A stretch of 64,000 bases of DNA, taken from the NCBI GenBank assembly GCA_963422275.1, contig OY729418.1, positions 4,730,521 through 4,794,520 of the forward strand, written 5' to 3'. The number at the start of each line of letters is the position of its first letter. Within the stretch, counting starts at the first letter, position 1. The position numbers and the translations under genes are program-made. Positions 40,479 through 48,698 of the stretch are shown piece after piece. The notes below the pieces were generated by a model. That model ran no database searches, was not told the origin of the DNA, and saw only the letters and a program-made list of their open reading frames with translations. The stretch comes from G963422275 sp963422275 (GTDB lineage Bacteria; Pseudomonadota; Alphaproteobacteria; Rhodobacterales; Rhodobacteraceae).

Positions 40479-41535
40479 TCAGTTGTCGCTTCGCCATCCG
40501 CCCCGGACAATTGCCGGAGAGCGGCCTTTCAGTCCCGTTCCGCAGCCGGACTGCTTGCGGAAATCTGCAGCGCGCCGCCGGACAGCATACAATCGACTGC
40601 CCGCATCCTGCGACCGCGACCGAAGCATGACCTGTTCCGGCGCGCGTGATGCAGTGACCGATTCCGGGCTTCCCATTGCACCCATCAGCTCGTCGATCCT
40701 GTCTGCCATGCGCTGCGCCGGCTCCCGGAGCTGTCCAACGGTCCAGGCCGCTTGGTCAGCGAGCGCGGCAACATGAGTTCGCGCTCCGCCACCGTGATGA
40801 AGCAGTTGCGAAGCGCGTGGAACCAGAACTTCGCGCCGCCAGCCTTCGTGATGGCGGCGTAATGCGCGCGAGGATATCCCCGAGCTGGCGCGTGATCGGC
40901 AACTCCAGCGGCACCCCCGTCTTGGTCTCCTCGACCCGGAACAACCCCGCCTCCAGATCCACCCGCTCCCAGTGCAGGGGGAAGATCTCGCCCCGGCGCA
41001 TAACTGTGCAGAGGCCGAACAGGAACACGTCCCGGTGCACCGGATTGCGCACCGCCGCATCGATGCCCGCACGCCATTTCGGCAGAACCTCCGCCGGAAA
41101 GGAAATCCGCTTCCGGCACGCGCGGTGGTAGCGCCCGCCGCCGGCCAGCCACAGCTCGACCGGATTGCGCAGGCCCTCGTGGCCCACGCAGGGCCTGCGG
41201 AAGACCGAGCGCAGGAACGACATCGTCTGATTGGCCGGCACCGGGCCGCGCTGTTCGGTGATGAGGTGGAAGCAGGCCTCGATGTCGCGCCGGGCGATCG
41301 CATCGAGCGGACGCGATCGCCAGTCGCCCAGATAGAGGTCGGTATGTCGGCGGCAGGACTTTTGCGTCGAATCGGCGCGCCCGCGGTCCGTCTCGATGTA
41401 GTCGTCGCAGGCCTCTCCCAATGTCGGCAGGGCGCGGGCATCGGCGCGCTTGTCGGCGGGCTCCAGCGCCTCGACGGTCCGCTTGGTGAGGGTGAGCTTC
41501 ACCTTGGCGACGCGTTTTGCGGAGTGCTGATTCAT
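40479..41535 (-). pseudogene. tyrosine integrase of the island, catalytic Tyr deleted
   Basis: Phage/P4-like integrase starting MNQHSAKRVAKVKLTLTKRT. The core-binding domain and the first half of the catalytic domain are open (FGLCTVMRRGEIFPLHWERV with the first Arg; EETKTGVPLELP with the Lys). At about 40870 the frame shifts; AKFWFHALRNCFITVAEREL (His-x-x-Arg) continues in a second frame. After LMLPRSLTK the sequence jumps to a third frame with AAWTVGQLREPAQRMADRID. The usual stretch between them (LVNHARP...DVTEGYAADW in relatives) that holds the tyrosine nucleophile is missing. The element can no longer excise by itself. Confidence 0.88.
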
Positions 41536-41901
41536 GGAGCGATCCTACCGCCTGCGCCCGAATAGTCAACCCTGAGGTCAACCCAAGAAAAAGAATTGGA
41601 GCGTAGCAGAGCCACCGTCTGGCGGCGTATGGCGACAATGTCATCTCACAAAGCATTGTAAATGCGCTACTATTGTCATCCCCTGTCCACACCTGTCTAC
41701 GCATGCCCTCGATTGAACGAAGGGTTCGTCACCCCGCTATGCAAATCACTGATGGTTCAAGAAACTAGGCACTAGGCAAGAGTTGCCCTTGTCGTTCGCG
41801 GTGCCGGTTACGGCCGACCTTTCCGTCATCCCTGAATCCGCTTGGCCGCAGGCAAGCGAGCTGCAGAGGTATCGAGGATAGGCGTCCCGCCTGACATGGC
41901 T
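41536..41901. other. right-hand edge of the island, no gene seen
   Basis: 366 bases between the integrase start and the next chromosomal gene. By position this should contain the right attachment site and the integrase promoter. I find no tRNA gene and no convincing direct repeat with the left edge at about 19.6 kb. Confidence 0.4.
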
Positions 41902-42564
41902 TTAGCCTGACCGCTCTTGCCTGATCAGCATTGTCCAGTTTTCGCCAAGCGCCTCGCCGTCGAGGCGACGCTGCAATTGGTTGCGCACGTCGTTCCATCG
42001 GAATCGAACTGAATTGGTCACAATCTCATGGTCCAGCTGCTTGAACGTGTCGGACACTGGCGACGAGTTCGCGAGGGCCTCGGGGCTTTCTGAGAACGCC
42101 GTCGCCCCGACAGCGGCATTTGCCCAAATCGTTGCTCTTGCCCGCTTGGAAAAGGACTTGCAAACCTCTTCCTCGATCACGGACGCGCATTTTCCCTCGA
42201 ATGTTCTCCTCACGCACTCACCATGGCAGTAAGCCGCAAAAGCGGCCGTCTCTTCCCGGTCCATCAGACTGCCGCTTGCGACCAAGGCTGCGGAATACAC
42301 AGTAAGGTCGGAGAGGCATGCTGCATAGACTGTCCACTTGGCGGCGTTTAGGGACGGAGCGAAGCGCTCGTCCTTGAAAATGGCCGCGTAGCTGCGCCCC
42401 ATTCGTGTCTTCAGATAACCGTACAGGGAGGTTTGCGCCACGTAAGCTGACCGTGTATGGATGAACTCGATGAGCTTTTCCGCCTCGTTGATGCTTGACT
42501 TATCGAAACGGATGCGAAAGACACGCTGGAGTCTTGATATGGTGCAGGCAAGGTTCCCGATCAC
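41902..42564 (-). CDS. conserved alphaproteobacterial protein of unknown function
   Basis: About 220 residues; I recognise a conserved type from alphaproteobacteria but no named function. Conserved-looking core: LQRVFRIRFDKSSINEAEKL, then IEFIHTRSAYVAQTSLYGYL, KTRMGRSYAAIFKDERFAPS, KWTVYAACLSDLTVYSAAL and near the end HEIVTNSVRFRWNDVRNQLQ. Predicted mostly helical and cytoplasmic. The start is uncertain: a GTG at 42564 is proposed because the divergent symporter operon begins at 42735; the frame stays open to 42783 but would overlap that operon. Confidence 0.7.
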   Translation of the reverse strand: MIGNLACTISRLQRVFRIRFDKSSINEAEKLIEFIHTRSAYVAQTSLYGYLKTRMGRSYAAIFKDERFAPSLNAAKWTVYAACLSDLTVYSAALVASGSLMDREETAAFAAYCHGECVRRTFEGKCASVIEEEVCKSFSKRARATIWANAAVGATAFSESPEALANSSPVSDTFKQLDHEIVTNSVRFRWNDVRNQLQRRLDGEALGENWTMLIRQERSG

Positions 42565-42734
42565 TGATTTCCCGTGATCTGCCGCATTGAGTAAAAAATG
42601 TTGCAAAAGCCTTCGCAAAATTGTTAGGGAGCCTTGTTGTCGAGTGGTCAGCCTTCGGGTTTGGCTTCTCTTCCATTGAGTAGCGTTTTTGCTATTTTTA
42701 TTCTCAGGCGCAATTACAACGATAAGGAGGTTGC

Positions 42735-42998
42735 ATGCCAGAAAAATCTGGAAGAAACCGCGACGAGCATTGGAGAAGAACACGGAACCTCACGATTTGG
42801 GTCTTGGTTTTGTGGTTTATCTTCTCTTTTGTCGTCCATTGGTTCGCTCAATCCCTGAATGGGGTATCTTTCATAAGCTTCCCTTTGGGTTACTATTTCG
42901 CCGTCCAAGGTTCTCTGATCATTTTCGTCCTCTTGATATTCGGACAGAATTTGCTGCAGGACCGGATCGACGAAGACACCGGCCTTATTGGCGAATAA
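42735..42998 (+). CDS. DUF4212 small subunit of sodium:solute symporter
   Basis: 87-residue membrane protein with two spans (TIWVLVLWFIFSFVVHWFAQ; GYYFAVQGSLIIFVLLIFG) and the DUF4212 family layout. A near-perfect ribosome site (AAGGAGG) precedes the ATG. DUF4212 proteins are always found just upstream of a particular class of sodium:solute symporter and are taken to be its small subunit; here the symporter starts 12 bases later. Confidence 0.93.
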   Translation: MPEKSGRNRDEHWRRTRNLTIWVLVLWFIFSFVVHWFAQSLNGVSFISFPLGYYFAVQGSLIIFVLLIFGQNLLQDRIDEDTGLIGE

Positions 42999-43010
42999 TC
43001 GAGGCTCGAC

Positions 43011-44834
43011 ATGGCAACAAAATGGAATAAAGGCGATTTCATCGGCAACCTGCCGAAAGTTTACGGGATGTACACTGGCGGGTTCATCGTTTTCATCCTG
43101 CTAATGGCAATCCTTGAACAGCTTGGTGCGCCCGCCGCAACGATTGGCATCCTGTTCGTTGCGTTCACGGTTCTCATCTATGCTGGCATCGGTTGGCTTT
43201 CGCGCACGATGCAGGTGGACGCATACTATGTTGCGGGACGAGAGGTCCCGCCAGTTTTCAACGGAATGGCAACCGCGGCGGACTGGATGTCCGGCGCTTC
43301 ATTTGTCGCCCTCGCAGGCGGAATCTACTTTGGCGGTCATGGATATCTGGCGTTTGTCGTCGGCTGGACCGGCGGCTACGTGCTGGTCAATTCGCTGATG
43401 GCGCCCTATCTTCGTAAATTCGGCTGTTACACGGTTCCAGATTTTATCGGGACGCGCTACGGAGGAAATTTGGCGCGATTCATCGCTACCGTGGTTCTCG
43501 TGGTGGCATCGTTCACGTATGTGACGGCGCAAATCAATGCCACCGGGACAATCGCTTCGCGAGCGTTGCTGATTCCCTTCGAAGTCGGGGTCTGGTTTGG
43601 CTTGCTCGGCATCCTTCTGTGCTCCATGCTCGGCGGCATGCGTGCGGTCACCTGGACGCAGGTTGCACAGTACATCGTGCTGATCATCGCCTACGTGGTA
43701 CCGGTTGTCTGGATGTCCAACGTCCAAGGTTTCGGGATCATCCCACACTTTGGATATGGAGACGCAGTTGCCCGCATTGGGGAACTAGAGGCCCAGCTGG
43801 GTGTTGGCACGCCTCCCCCTGAAAGCGTGCCGGGCGTTAGGGTGTTGACAACGCTGCACAACAGCCCCGGGACAGGCATGGCAAGCTGGAAGTTCGTCAC
43901 GCTGGCGTTCTGCATGATGGCTGGGACAGCCTCCTTGCCGCATATCCTGATGCGTTACTTCACCACTCCTTCGGTGCGCGCCGCTCGCAAGTCGGTGTCA
44001 TGGTCGCTCCTGTTCATCTTCCTCCTGTACTTCACGGCACCGGCGCTCGCCACGCTGACGAAGTTGCAGGTTCTAGACCCGGATCTGGTCACTGGCATCA
44101 TCGGCAAGTCGATCGCGGATGTGCAGTCCCTCGAATGGATACAGAACTGGTCTGCTGTCAACTTCCTCGCGATCAGGGACTTCAACTCGGACGGACTGCT
44201 GCAGATCAACGAGTTCTTCATGAGGCCGGACATAGTCGTGCTTGCGACACCGGAGATTGCGGGATTGCCGTACGTGATTTCGGGACTGGTCGCGGCGGGC
44301 GGAATGGCTGCGGCAATGTCGACAGCCGACGGACTGCTGCTGGCGATCGCCAACGCTCTCAGCCATGATCTCTACTACAAGATCATCGATCCGAAAGCGG
44401 ACACGCGAACACGGCTGATCGTGGCTCGCGTGCTTCTTCTTGCGATCGGGGCGCTTGGCGCATTCGTTGCGAGCTTCCGCTTGACCGGGATTCTGGGAGC
44501 CGTCGCTTGGGCATTCGACTTCGCGGCATCAGGCCTGTTCTTCCCCTTGGTGCTGGGCATCTGGTGGAAACGGGCAAACCGTGCCGGAGCTATCGCGGGA
44601 ATGGTTTTAGGCTTCCTCGCCGGAACCGCATATCTCTACTACGTGCGTTTTGCGGGCGGAGAGCCTTGGCTCGGAATCGACCACCTGCGGTTCGCCATCA
44701 TTGGAATGCCGGTAAGCTTGATCGCAATGATTGTGGTCAGCTTGGCAACCGAAGAGCCCGACGCGGAGACGCAGGCCATGGTGGAGGAGACACGAGACCC
44801 GTCTGGAGAGACGATTCTCAAGAGCACGCACTGA
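43011..44834 (+). CDS. sodium:solute symporter, VC_2705-type
   Basis: SSS-family transporter of 607 residues with about 13 membrane spans. Signatures: VDAYYVAGREVPPVFNGMAT, ADWMSGASFVALAGGIYFGG, RYGGNLARFIATVVLVVASF, GTASLPHILMRYFTTPSVRA, VAAGGMAAAMSTADGLLLAI and AWAFDFAASGLFFPLVLGIW. Members carry small carboxylates such as acetate or pyruvate with Na+; the true substrate is not fixed by sequence. A larger insert (EFFMRPDIVVLATPEIAG) lies between spans 8 and 9 as usual for this subgroup. Operon with the DUF4212 gene; a terminator hairpin follows. Confidence 0.93.
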   Translation: MATKWNKGDFIGNLPKVYGMYTGGFIVFILLMAILEQLGAPAATIGILFVAFTVLIYAGIGWLSRTMQVDAYYVAGREVPPVFNGMATAADWMSGASFVALAGGIYFGGHGYLAFVVGWTGGYVLVNSLMAPYLRKFGCYTVPDFIGTRYGGNLARFIATVVLVVASFTYVTAQINATGTIASRALLIPFEVGVWFGLLGILLCSMLGGMRAVTWTQVAQYIVLIIAYVVPVVWMSNVQGFGIIPHFGYGDAVARIGELEAQLGVGTPPPESVPGVRVLTTLHNSPGTGMASWKFVTLAFCMMAGTASLPHILMRYFTTPSVRAARKSVSWSLLFIFLLYFTAPALATLTKLQVLDPDLVTGIIGKSIADVQSLEWIQNWSAVNFLAIRDFNSDGLLQINEFFMRPDIVVLATPEIAGLPYVISGLVAAGGMAAAMSTADGLLLAIANALSHDLYYKIIDPKADTRTRLIVARVLLLAIGALGAFVASFRLTGILGAVAWAFDFAASGLFFPLVLGIWWKRANRAGAIAGMVLGFLAGTAYLYYVRFAGGEPWLGIDHLRFAIIGMPVSLIAMIVVSLATEEPDAETQAMVEETRDPSGETILKSTH

Positions 44835-44855
44835 AGCATAGTGCGAATCAAAGGA

Positions 44856-44882
44856 AAGGGCGGGGAATTCTTTCCCGCCCTT
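44856..44882 (+). terminator. hairpin after the symporter gene
   Basis: Perfect stem AAGGGCGGG / CCCGCCCTT with a 9-base loop, 22 bases after the symporter stop. Only a short T-rich stretch (TTCTCTATATT) follows, so it may be partly read through into the next gene. Confidence 0.75.
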
Positions 44883-44905
44883 CTCTATATTAGCGAGACC
44901 GATCC

Positions 44906-45262
44906 ATGACTGGCACGCTCGACGCATTTCCGTTGACGGTCATTGTCATCGACTACATTCTGGGCATGATCATGTGGACGTTGATCGGTCGCGTCGCAAT
45001 GAACATGTTCCTCCCGATAGACAGCGAATTCTTCTTCATGAAGGTCTTTGTCAGGATGACGAATCCGATCGTCAACGCGTTCCGCTTCGTGACGCCTGGC
45101 TTTCTTCATGAACCGTTCGTTCCACTGTTTGTGGCATGGATATTCTTCATGCTCCGTTTCTACCTCATGCCATGGCTGCTCGGATATTCGGTTATGGGGA
45201 TGCTGTCCTTCCCGCTGGAGAGCGAATTCGCGGCAGGTCTCTACGAACTGTTTGGCAACTGA
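44906..45262 (+). CDS. YggT-like integral membrane protein
   Basis: 118 residues with about three hydrophobic spans (LTVIVIDYILGMIMWTLIGR; PIVNAFRFVTPGFLHEPFVP; LFVAWIFFMLRFYLMPWLLG). The pattern of two similar segments and the P-I-V-N-A-F-R-F-V-T-P motif resemble YggT proteins, whose function is unclear. It follows the symporter terminator by 23 bases on the same strand, and may be transcribed by read-through. Confidence 0.7.
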   Translation: MTGTLDAFPLTVIVIDYILGMIMWTLIGRVAMNMFLPIDSEFFFMKVFVRMTNPIVNAFRFVTPGFLHEPFVPLFVAWIFFMLRFYLMPWLLGYSVMGMLSFPLESEFAAGLYELFGN

Positions 45263-45652
45263 GCCCACTGAACCGAGGCAGCGCAGACCGGGCAGGTGCC
45301 AGGAGATTGCGAGCATGTCCGACCCAGCGCAGCTGCGGCAGCGCGGTCTCCGCAGTGGAACCGGAGTCATGACGTCAGCGAGTCACTTTTTGTCGCAACG
45401 GCATCATGGAGATTTCATGCAGCCCGTCGGGTTCGGAATGCCTCGGTCTTTCTCCAGCAGTTGCCGCTTCGCGCATTCGGGCAGCTATCGATGACTCTCA
45501 TCGCGCTCAAGTTCGCGACCCTGTGTCCCAACAAACACGCTTGAAGTGAAACGCGCTTGAAGTAACATGGAACAGGGATATTCGAATAAGGCAATGACAC
45601 CCCGACGGGACAGTGCCTGTCGTTGATGTGTCACTCAAATGGAGGAAAAAGA
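45263..45652. other. 390-base upstream region of the amino-acid ABC operon
   Basis: No gene. The last 120 bases must carry the operon promoter; they include two direct repeats described separately. Confidence 0.5.
45536..45565 (+). promoter_or_regulatory. tandem CGCTTGAAGT repeats upstream of the ABC operon
   Basis: CACGCTTGAAGTGAA and, 16 bases later, GCGCTTGAAGTAAC. The shared core CGCTTGAAGT occurs twice about 1.5 helical turns apart, 90-120 bases before the binding-protein start. This arrangement suits an activator or repressor site; TTGAAG may also double as a -35 element. No regulator gene is adjacent. Confidence 0.35.
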
Positions 45653-46492
45653 ATGTTTTGCAGAGTAAAGGCGTTTCTTGGCATGTGCGCATTGGCCGCT
45701 GCAGCGGTTACTGGCATGTCGTCCGCGACGATGGCACAGGATCTGTCCACTTGGGACGCGATAATGGAGCGCGGCACATTGCGCGTTGGCGTTACCCAAG
45801 CACCCCCTTGGTTCTTCAACGATCCAGCAACGAACGAGTGGACGGGCCTCGGCGCTTCAGTGGGCAAGGCGATGGCCACCGAACTTGGCGTGGAATTCGA
45901 ACCGGTAGAAGTCACTTGGGGAACCGCCGTATCGGCCCTTCAGGCTAACAAGATCGACATCATGTTCGTGCTTGACGCAACGCCAAAACGTGCGCTTGCG
46001 ATTGATTTTCCAGCGCAGCCCTTGCTCTACTACGCCCTAGCGGTGCTTGCCGACGATGAAATGGAAATTTCGGAATGGCAGGACCTCAACCAGGATGGCA
46101 TCAAGCTCGCTGTCACCCAGGGAACAACCATGGACATTTACGTGACCGAGCGGTTGGGCAATGCCGAGATCCTGCGTTTCCCAACAAACGGCGAATCGGT
46201 TGCCGCATTCCAGTCCCGGCGCGTAAATGCCGTGTCTCTGTTTCATCCGCCCCTGATCGCGATGCGGTCAAAGATAGGCCGCGGCCAGATCGTTCTGCCC
46301 TCGCCCATTCGCCAATCCGCTTCGTCGGCAGGCGTGCGCAGGGAAGATGACAAGAGATTCCGGGACTGGGTGAACACTGCCATTTCGTATTACTACACGA
46401 CTGGCCAGACGCAGAAATGGTACCAAGAGTTCTTGGTTGAGTTCGGCGTGGACCCTGCCACCGTCCCAGCCATCCGTCGCGAAGATTGGTGA
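45653..46492 (+). CDS. polar amino-acid ABC transporter, periplasmic binding protein
   Basis: Family 3 solute-binding protein of 279 residues. Sec signal peptide (MFCRVKAFLGMCALAAAAVT, cleavage likely after ATMA-Q). The mature part starts WDAIMERGTLRVGVTQAPPW, then GLGASVGKAMATELGVEFEP, VSALQANKIDIMFVLDATPK (with the ligand-binding Asp region), KLAVTQGTTMDIYV and FRDWVNTAISYYYTTGQTQK. ATG at 45653 is chosen because GGAGG lies eight bases upstream. First gene of a five-gene operon that ends with an aminotransferase, which points to an amino acid or amine as ligand. Confidence 0.92.
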   Translation: MFCRVKAFLGMCALAAAAVTGMSSATMAQDLSTWDAIMERGTLRVGVTQAPPWFFNDPATNEWTGLGASVGKAMATELGVEFEPVEVTWGTAVSALQANKIDIMFVLDATPKRALAIDFPAQPLLYYALAVLADDEMEISEWQDLNQDGIKLAVTQGTTMDIYVTERLGNAEILRFPTNGESVAAFQSRRVNAVSLFHPPLIAMRSKIGRGQIVLPSPIRQSASSAGVRREDDKRFRDWVNTAISYYYTTGQTQKWYQEFLVEFGVDPATVPAIRREDW

Positions 46493-46500
46493 AACCTGAA

Positions 46501-46530
46501 GGACCGAAGCGGGGTTCTCCGCTTCGGTCC
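46501..46530 (+). terminator. intercistronic hairpin between binding protein and permease
   Basis: Perfect 12-bp stem GGACCGAAGCGG / CCGCTTCGGTCC with loop GGTTCT, nine bases after the binding-protein stop and with no T-run. Hairpins in this position commonly stabilise the binding-protein part of the message or partly stop transcription, so that binding protein is made in excess over the membrane parts. Confidence 0.75.
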
Positions 46531-46551
46531 AGACAGCTGTAGATCCGGCCA

Positions 46552-47229
46552 TTGGGCTACGACTGGGATTTTTCCATTGTCCTGAGGGACTTCGACTTGC
46601 TTGCCCTCGGCTTGGTCAACACCTTGAAAGTCACCGGGCTGGCCTTGCTGTGCGGCGTCCCGCTCGGCTTGATTCTGGCGCTGCTGAGGCTCTACGGAAA
46701 TCTTGCGGTTCGAGCACCTGCAGGCCTCTTGATTGAATTCCTGCGTTCGACCCCGCCGATCGCCCAGCTATTCTGGTTCTTCTTCGCCATGCCCATCCTG
46801 ACTGGAATCGAGATCGATCCGTTCCGCGCATCGGTTCTGACATTCTCGCTGCAATCCTCTGCGTTTTTCGCGGAGGTTTTCAGAGGTGGAATCGTGTCCA
46901 TTGACACCGGGCAGTGGGAGGCGTCCAAGGCCTTGGGGATGAGCCGCAACGAAGCACTGCGCAGGATCATTCTCCCACAAGCCGTCAAGAGAATGATTCC
47001 GGCGTTCCTCGAGCGGGCGATCGAACTGATGAAGACCACCACGCTTGTAAGCACGATCTCCTATGCCGACCTGCTGTACCAAGCCAACAGCATCGCCCAA
47101 TCGACCTATCGCGCACTGGAAGTGTTCTCCATTGCGGCGGCGATGTATTTCGCGGTGATCTTCATTTGCTCCATGCTCGTCAGGGTGGTTGAGGCCCGCC
47201 TTGCCGTTGCCGGCGAAGCGGCGCACTAG
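46552..47229 (+). CDS. polar amino-acid ABC transporter permease 1
   Basis: HisM/GlnP-type permease of 225 residues, about five membrane spans. Start is TTG (GYDWDFSIVLRDFDLLALGL), chosen because the next gene starts with the near-identical MGYEFDFS. Family signature ESTPPIAQLFWFFFAMPI-like stretch LRSTPPIAQLFWFFFAMPI and the EAA loop QWEASKALGMSRNEALRRII, then LPQAVKRMIPAFLERAIELM, which contacts the ATPase. Pairs with permease 2 as a heterodimer. Confidence 0.93.
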   Translation: MGYDWDFSIVLRDFDLLALGLVNTLKVTGLALLCGVPLGLILALLRLYGNLAVRAPAGLLIEFLRSTPPIAQLFWFFFAMPILTGIEIDPFRASVLTFSLQSSAFFAEVFRGGIVSIDTGQWEASKALGMSRNEALRRIILPQAVKRMIPAFLERAIELMKTTTLVSTISYADLLYQANSIAQSTYRALEVFSIAAAMYFAVIFICSMLVRVVEARLAVAGEAAH

Positions 47230-47238
47230 GAACTCCCG

Positions 47239-47904
47239 ATGGGATACGAATTCGACTTCTCCGCTGTCTTCGGCAATTGGCAGCTCCTGCTCTTGGGCTT
47301 GCGGAACTCCATGATTCTGGGGGCGACCTGTCTGACGCTGGGCCTCTCTCTCGGACTCATTGTCGGCGCGATGCGCTACGCAAGGGCCCCGACACTGAAC
47401 TGGCCCGCCACGGCTTTTATTGAAGTGTTCCGCAACACGCCGGTGCTCGTTCAGATAATGTGGTTCTTCTTCGCCTTTCCAATCATCTCCCCATTGGAGA
47501 TAAACGCGTTCACGGCGGCATCGCTTGGACTGACCCTCAACACGGCGGCTTTCTCCGCCGAAATATTCCGTGCGGGGATCCAGTCCATTGAACGGGGCCA
47601 GTGGGAGGCGGGAAAGGCACTCGGCATGACCTATATCGAGCAGCTTCGCCGGATTGTCCTGCCGCAGGCGGTCCGCCGGATGCTGCCCGCGTTCATGAAC
47701 AGGGCAGTCGAACTGATGAAAATGACTTCGCTCGCGTCGGTGATTGCCTACGGGGAATTGATGCACAAGGCCAAGCAGATCTCGACTCTCGAGTTCAACC
47801 CGATCGAGATGTACACGACTGTCGCGCTCATCTTCTTCGTGCTGATATTTCCAATGGCGCTCTTCGTGCAGCGCTTCGAGCTCAAGCTGAAGGATGCGGT
47901 CTGA
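47239..47904 (+). CDS. polar amino-acid ABC transporter permease 2
   Basis: Second permease, 221 residues, clearly paralogous to permease 1: FIEVFRNTPVLVQIMWFFFA and EAA loop QWEAGKALGMTYIEQLRRIV, then LPQAVRRMLPAFMNRAVELM. Nine bases separate it from permease 1. The two genes probably arose by duplication and encode the two halves of the membrane channel. Confidence 0.93.
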   Translation: MGYEFDFSAVFGNWQLLLLGLRNSMILGATCLTLGLSLGLIVGAMRYARAPTLNWPATAFIEVFRNTPVLVQIMWFFFAFPIISPLEINAFTAASLGLTLNTAAFSAEIFRAGIQSIERGQWEAGKALGMTYIEQLRRIVLPQAVRRMLPAFMNRAVELMKMTSLASVIAYGELMHKAKQISTLEFNPIEMYTTVALIFFVLIFPMALFVQRFELKLKDAV

Positions 47905-47908
47905 GAAG

Positions 47909-48694
47909 ATGAACGAAGTTCTCAGACTGGAATCTCTGCACAAGTCCTTCGATGATCTCGAGGTCTTGAAGGGTATCAACCTAACCGTGACAAAGGGCGA
48001 GGTCGTGGTGCTCATCGGCGCCTCCGGATCCGGAAAGTCCACATTGCTCAGATGCATCAACTTCATGGAGGTGCCGACTTCCGGCAGGGTCGTGCTGCAC
48101 GGAGTGCCAATAGGAAACGAGTCCGCTGGCCGCATCTCCTACGTCGAGCGCGAGCTCACGCAAATTCGCACCAAGGTCGGAATGGTCTTCCAGCATTTCA
48201 ACCTGTTTCCTCACATGACCGTCAAGGGAAACGTCATGGAAGGTCCGCGCACAGTGCTGAAGTGCAATTCCGAAGAGTGTTCGCGCCGCGCGGACAACTA
48301 TCTGGAGAAAGTGGGCCTTCGCTGGAAGGCGGACTCCTATCCAGCGCAGCTTTCGGGCGGTCAGCAGCAGCGCGTCGCGATCGCCAGGGCGCTGGCGATG
48401 AAGCCTGAGATCATGCTCTTTGACGAAGTCACATCCGCGCTGGACCCAGAACTTGTGGGTGAAGTGCTTGAAACCATGAAGGAGCTCGCGGATGAGGGGA
48501 TGACAATGCTCATCGTTACTCATGAGCTGGGTTTCGCCTACACGGTGGCAAACAGGGTGCTGTTCCTTTCGGACGGAACAATTCTTGAGCAAGGCACGCC
48601 CTCAGAAGTGTTGACGTTCCCCGAAATGGAAGCGACCAAGAACTTTCTCCGCGGGCACAGCGCGTTTCGCCTGCCGGAACCAAGGCTGGATTGA
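47909..48694 (+). CDS. polar amino-acid ABC transporter ATPase
   Basis: GlnQ/HisP-type ATPase of 261 residues. Walker A GASGSGKSTLLRC, Q-loop FQHFNLFPHMTV, signature LSGGQQQRVAIARALA, Walker B IMLFDEVTSALDPELV, H-loop VTHELGFA. The ATG at 47909 (MNEVLRLESLHKSF) was chosen; an ATG at 47894 overlapping the permease stop is also possible. Fourth gene of the operon. Confidence 0.95.
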   Translation: MNEVLRLESLHKSFDDLEVLKGINLTVTKGEVVVLIGASGSGKSTLLRCINFMEVPTSGRVVLHGVPIGNESAGRISYVERELTQIRTKVGMVFQHFNLFPHMTVKGNVMEGPRTVLKCNSEECSRRADNYLEKVGLRWKADSYPAQLSGGQQQRVAIARALAMKPEIMLFDEVTSALDPELVGEVLETMKELADEGMTMLIVTHELGFAYTVANRVLFLSDGTILEQGTPSEVLTFPEMEATKNFLRGHSAFRLPEPRLD

Positions 48695-48698
48695 TTCG

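Noticed and set aside
39048..40649. 533-codon open frame on the plus strand
   Set aside because: Antisense to hsdM, which has its full methyltransferase motifs.
41700..41770. tRNA gene at the integrase end of the island
   Set aside because: A GGTTCAAGA string resembles a T-loop, but no acceptor, D- or anticodon stem can be folded around it.
46768..48135. 455-codon open frame on the minus strand
   Set aside because: Antisense to two permeases and the ATPase; shows their reverse-complement pattern only.
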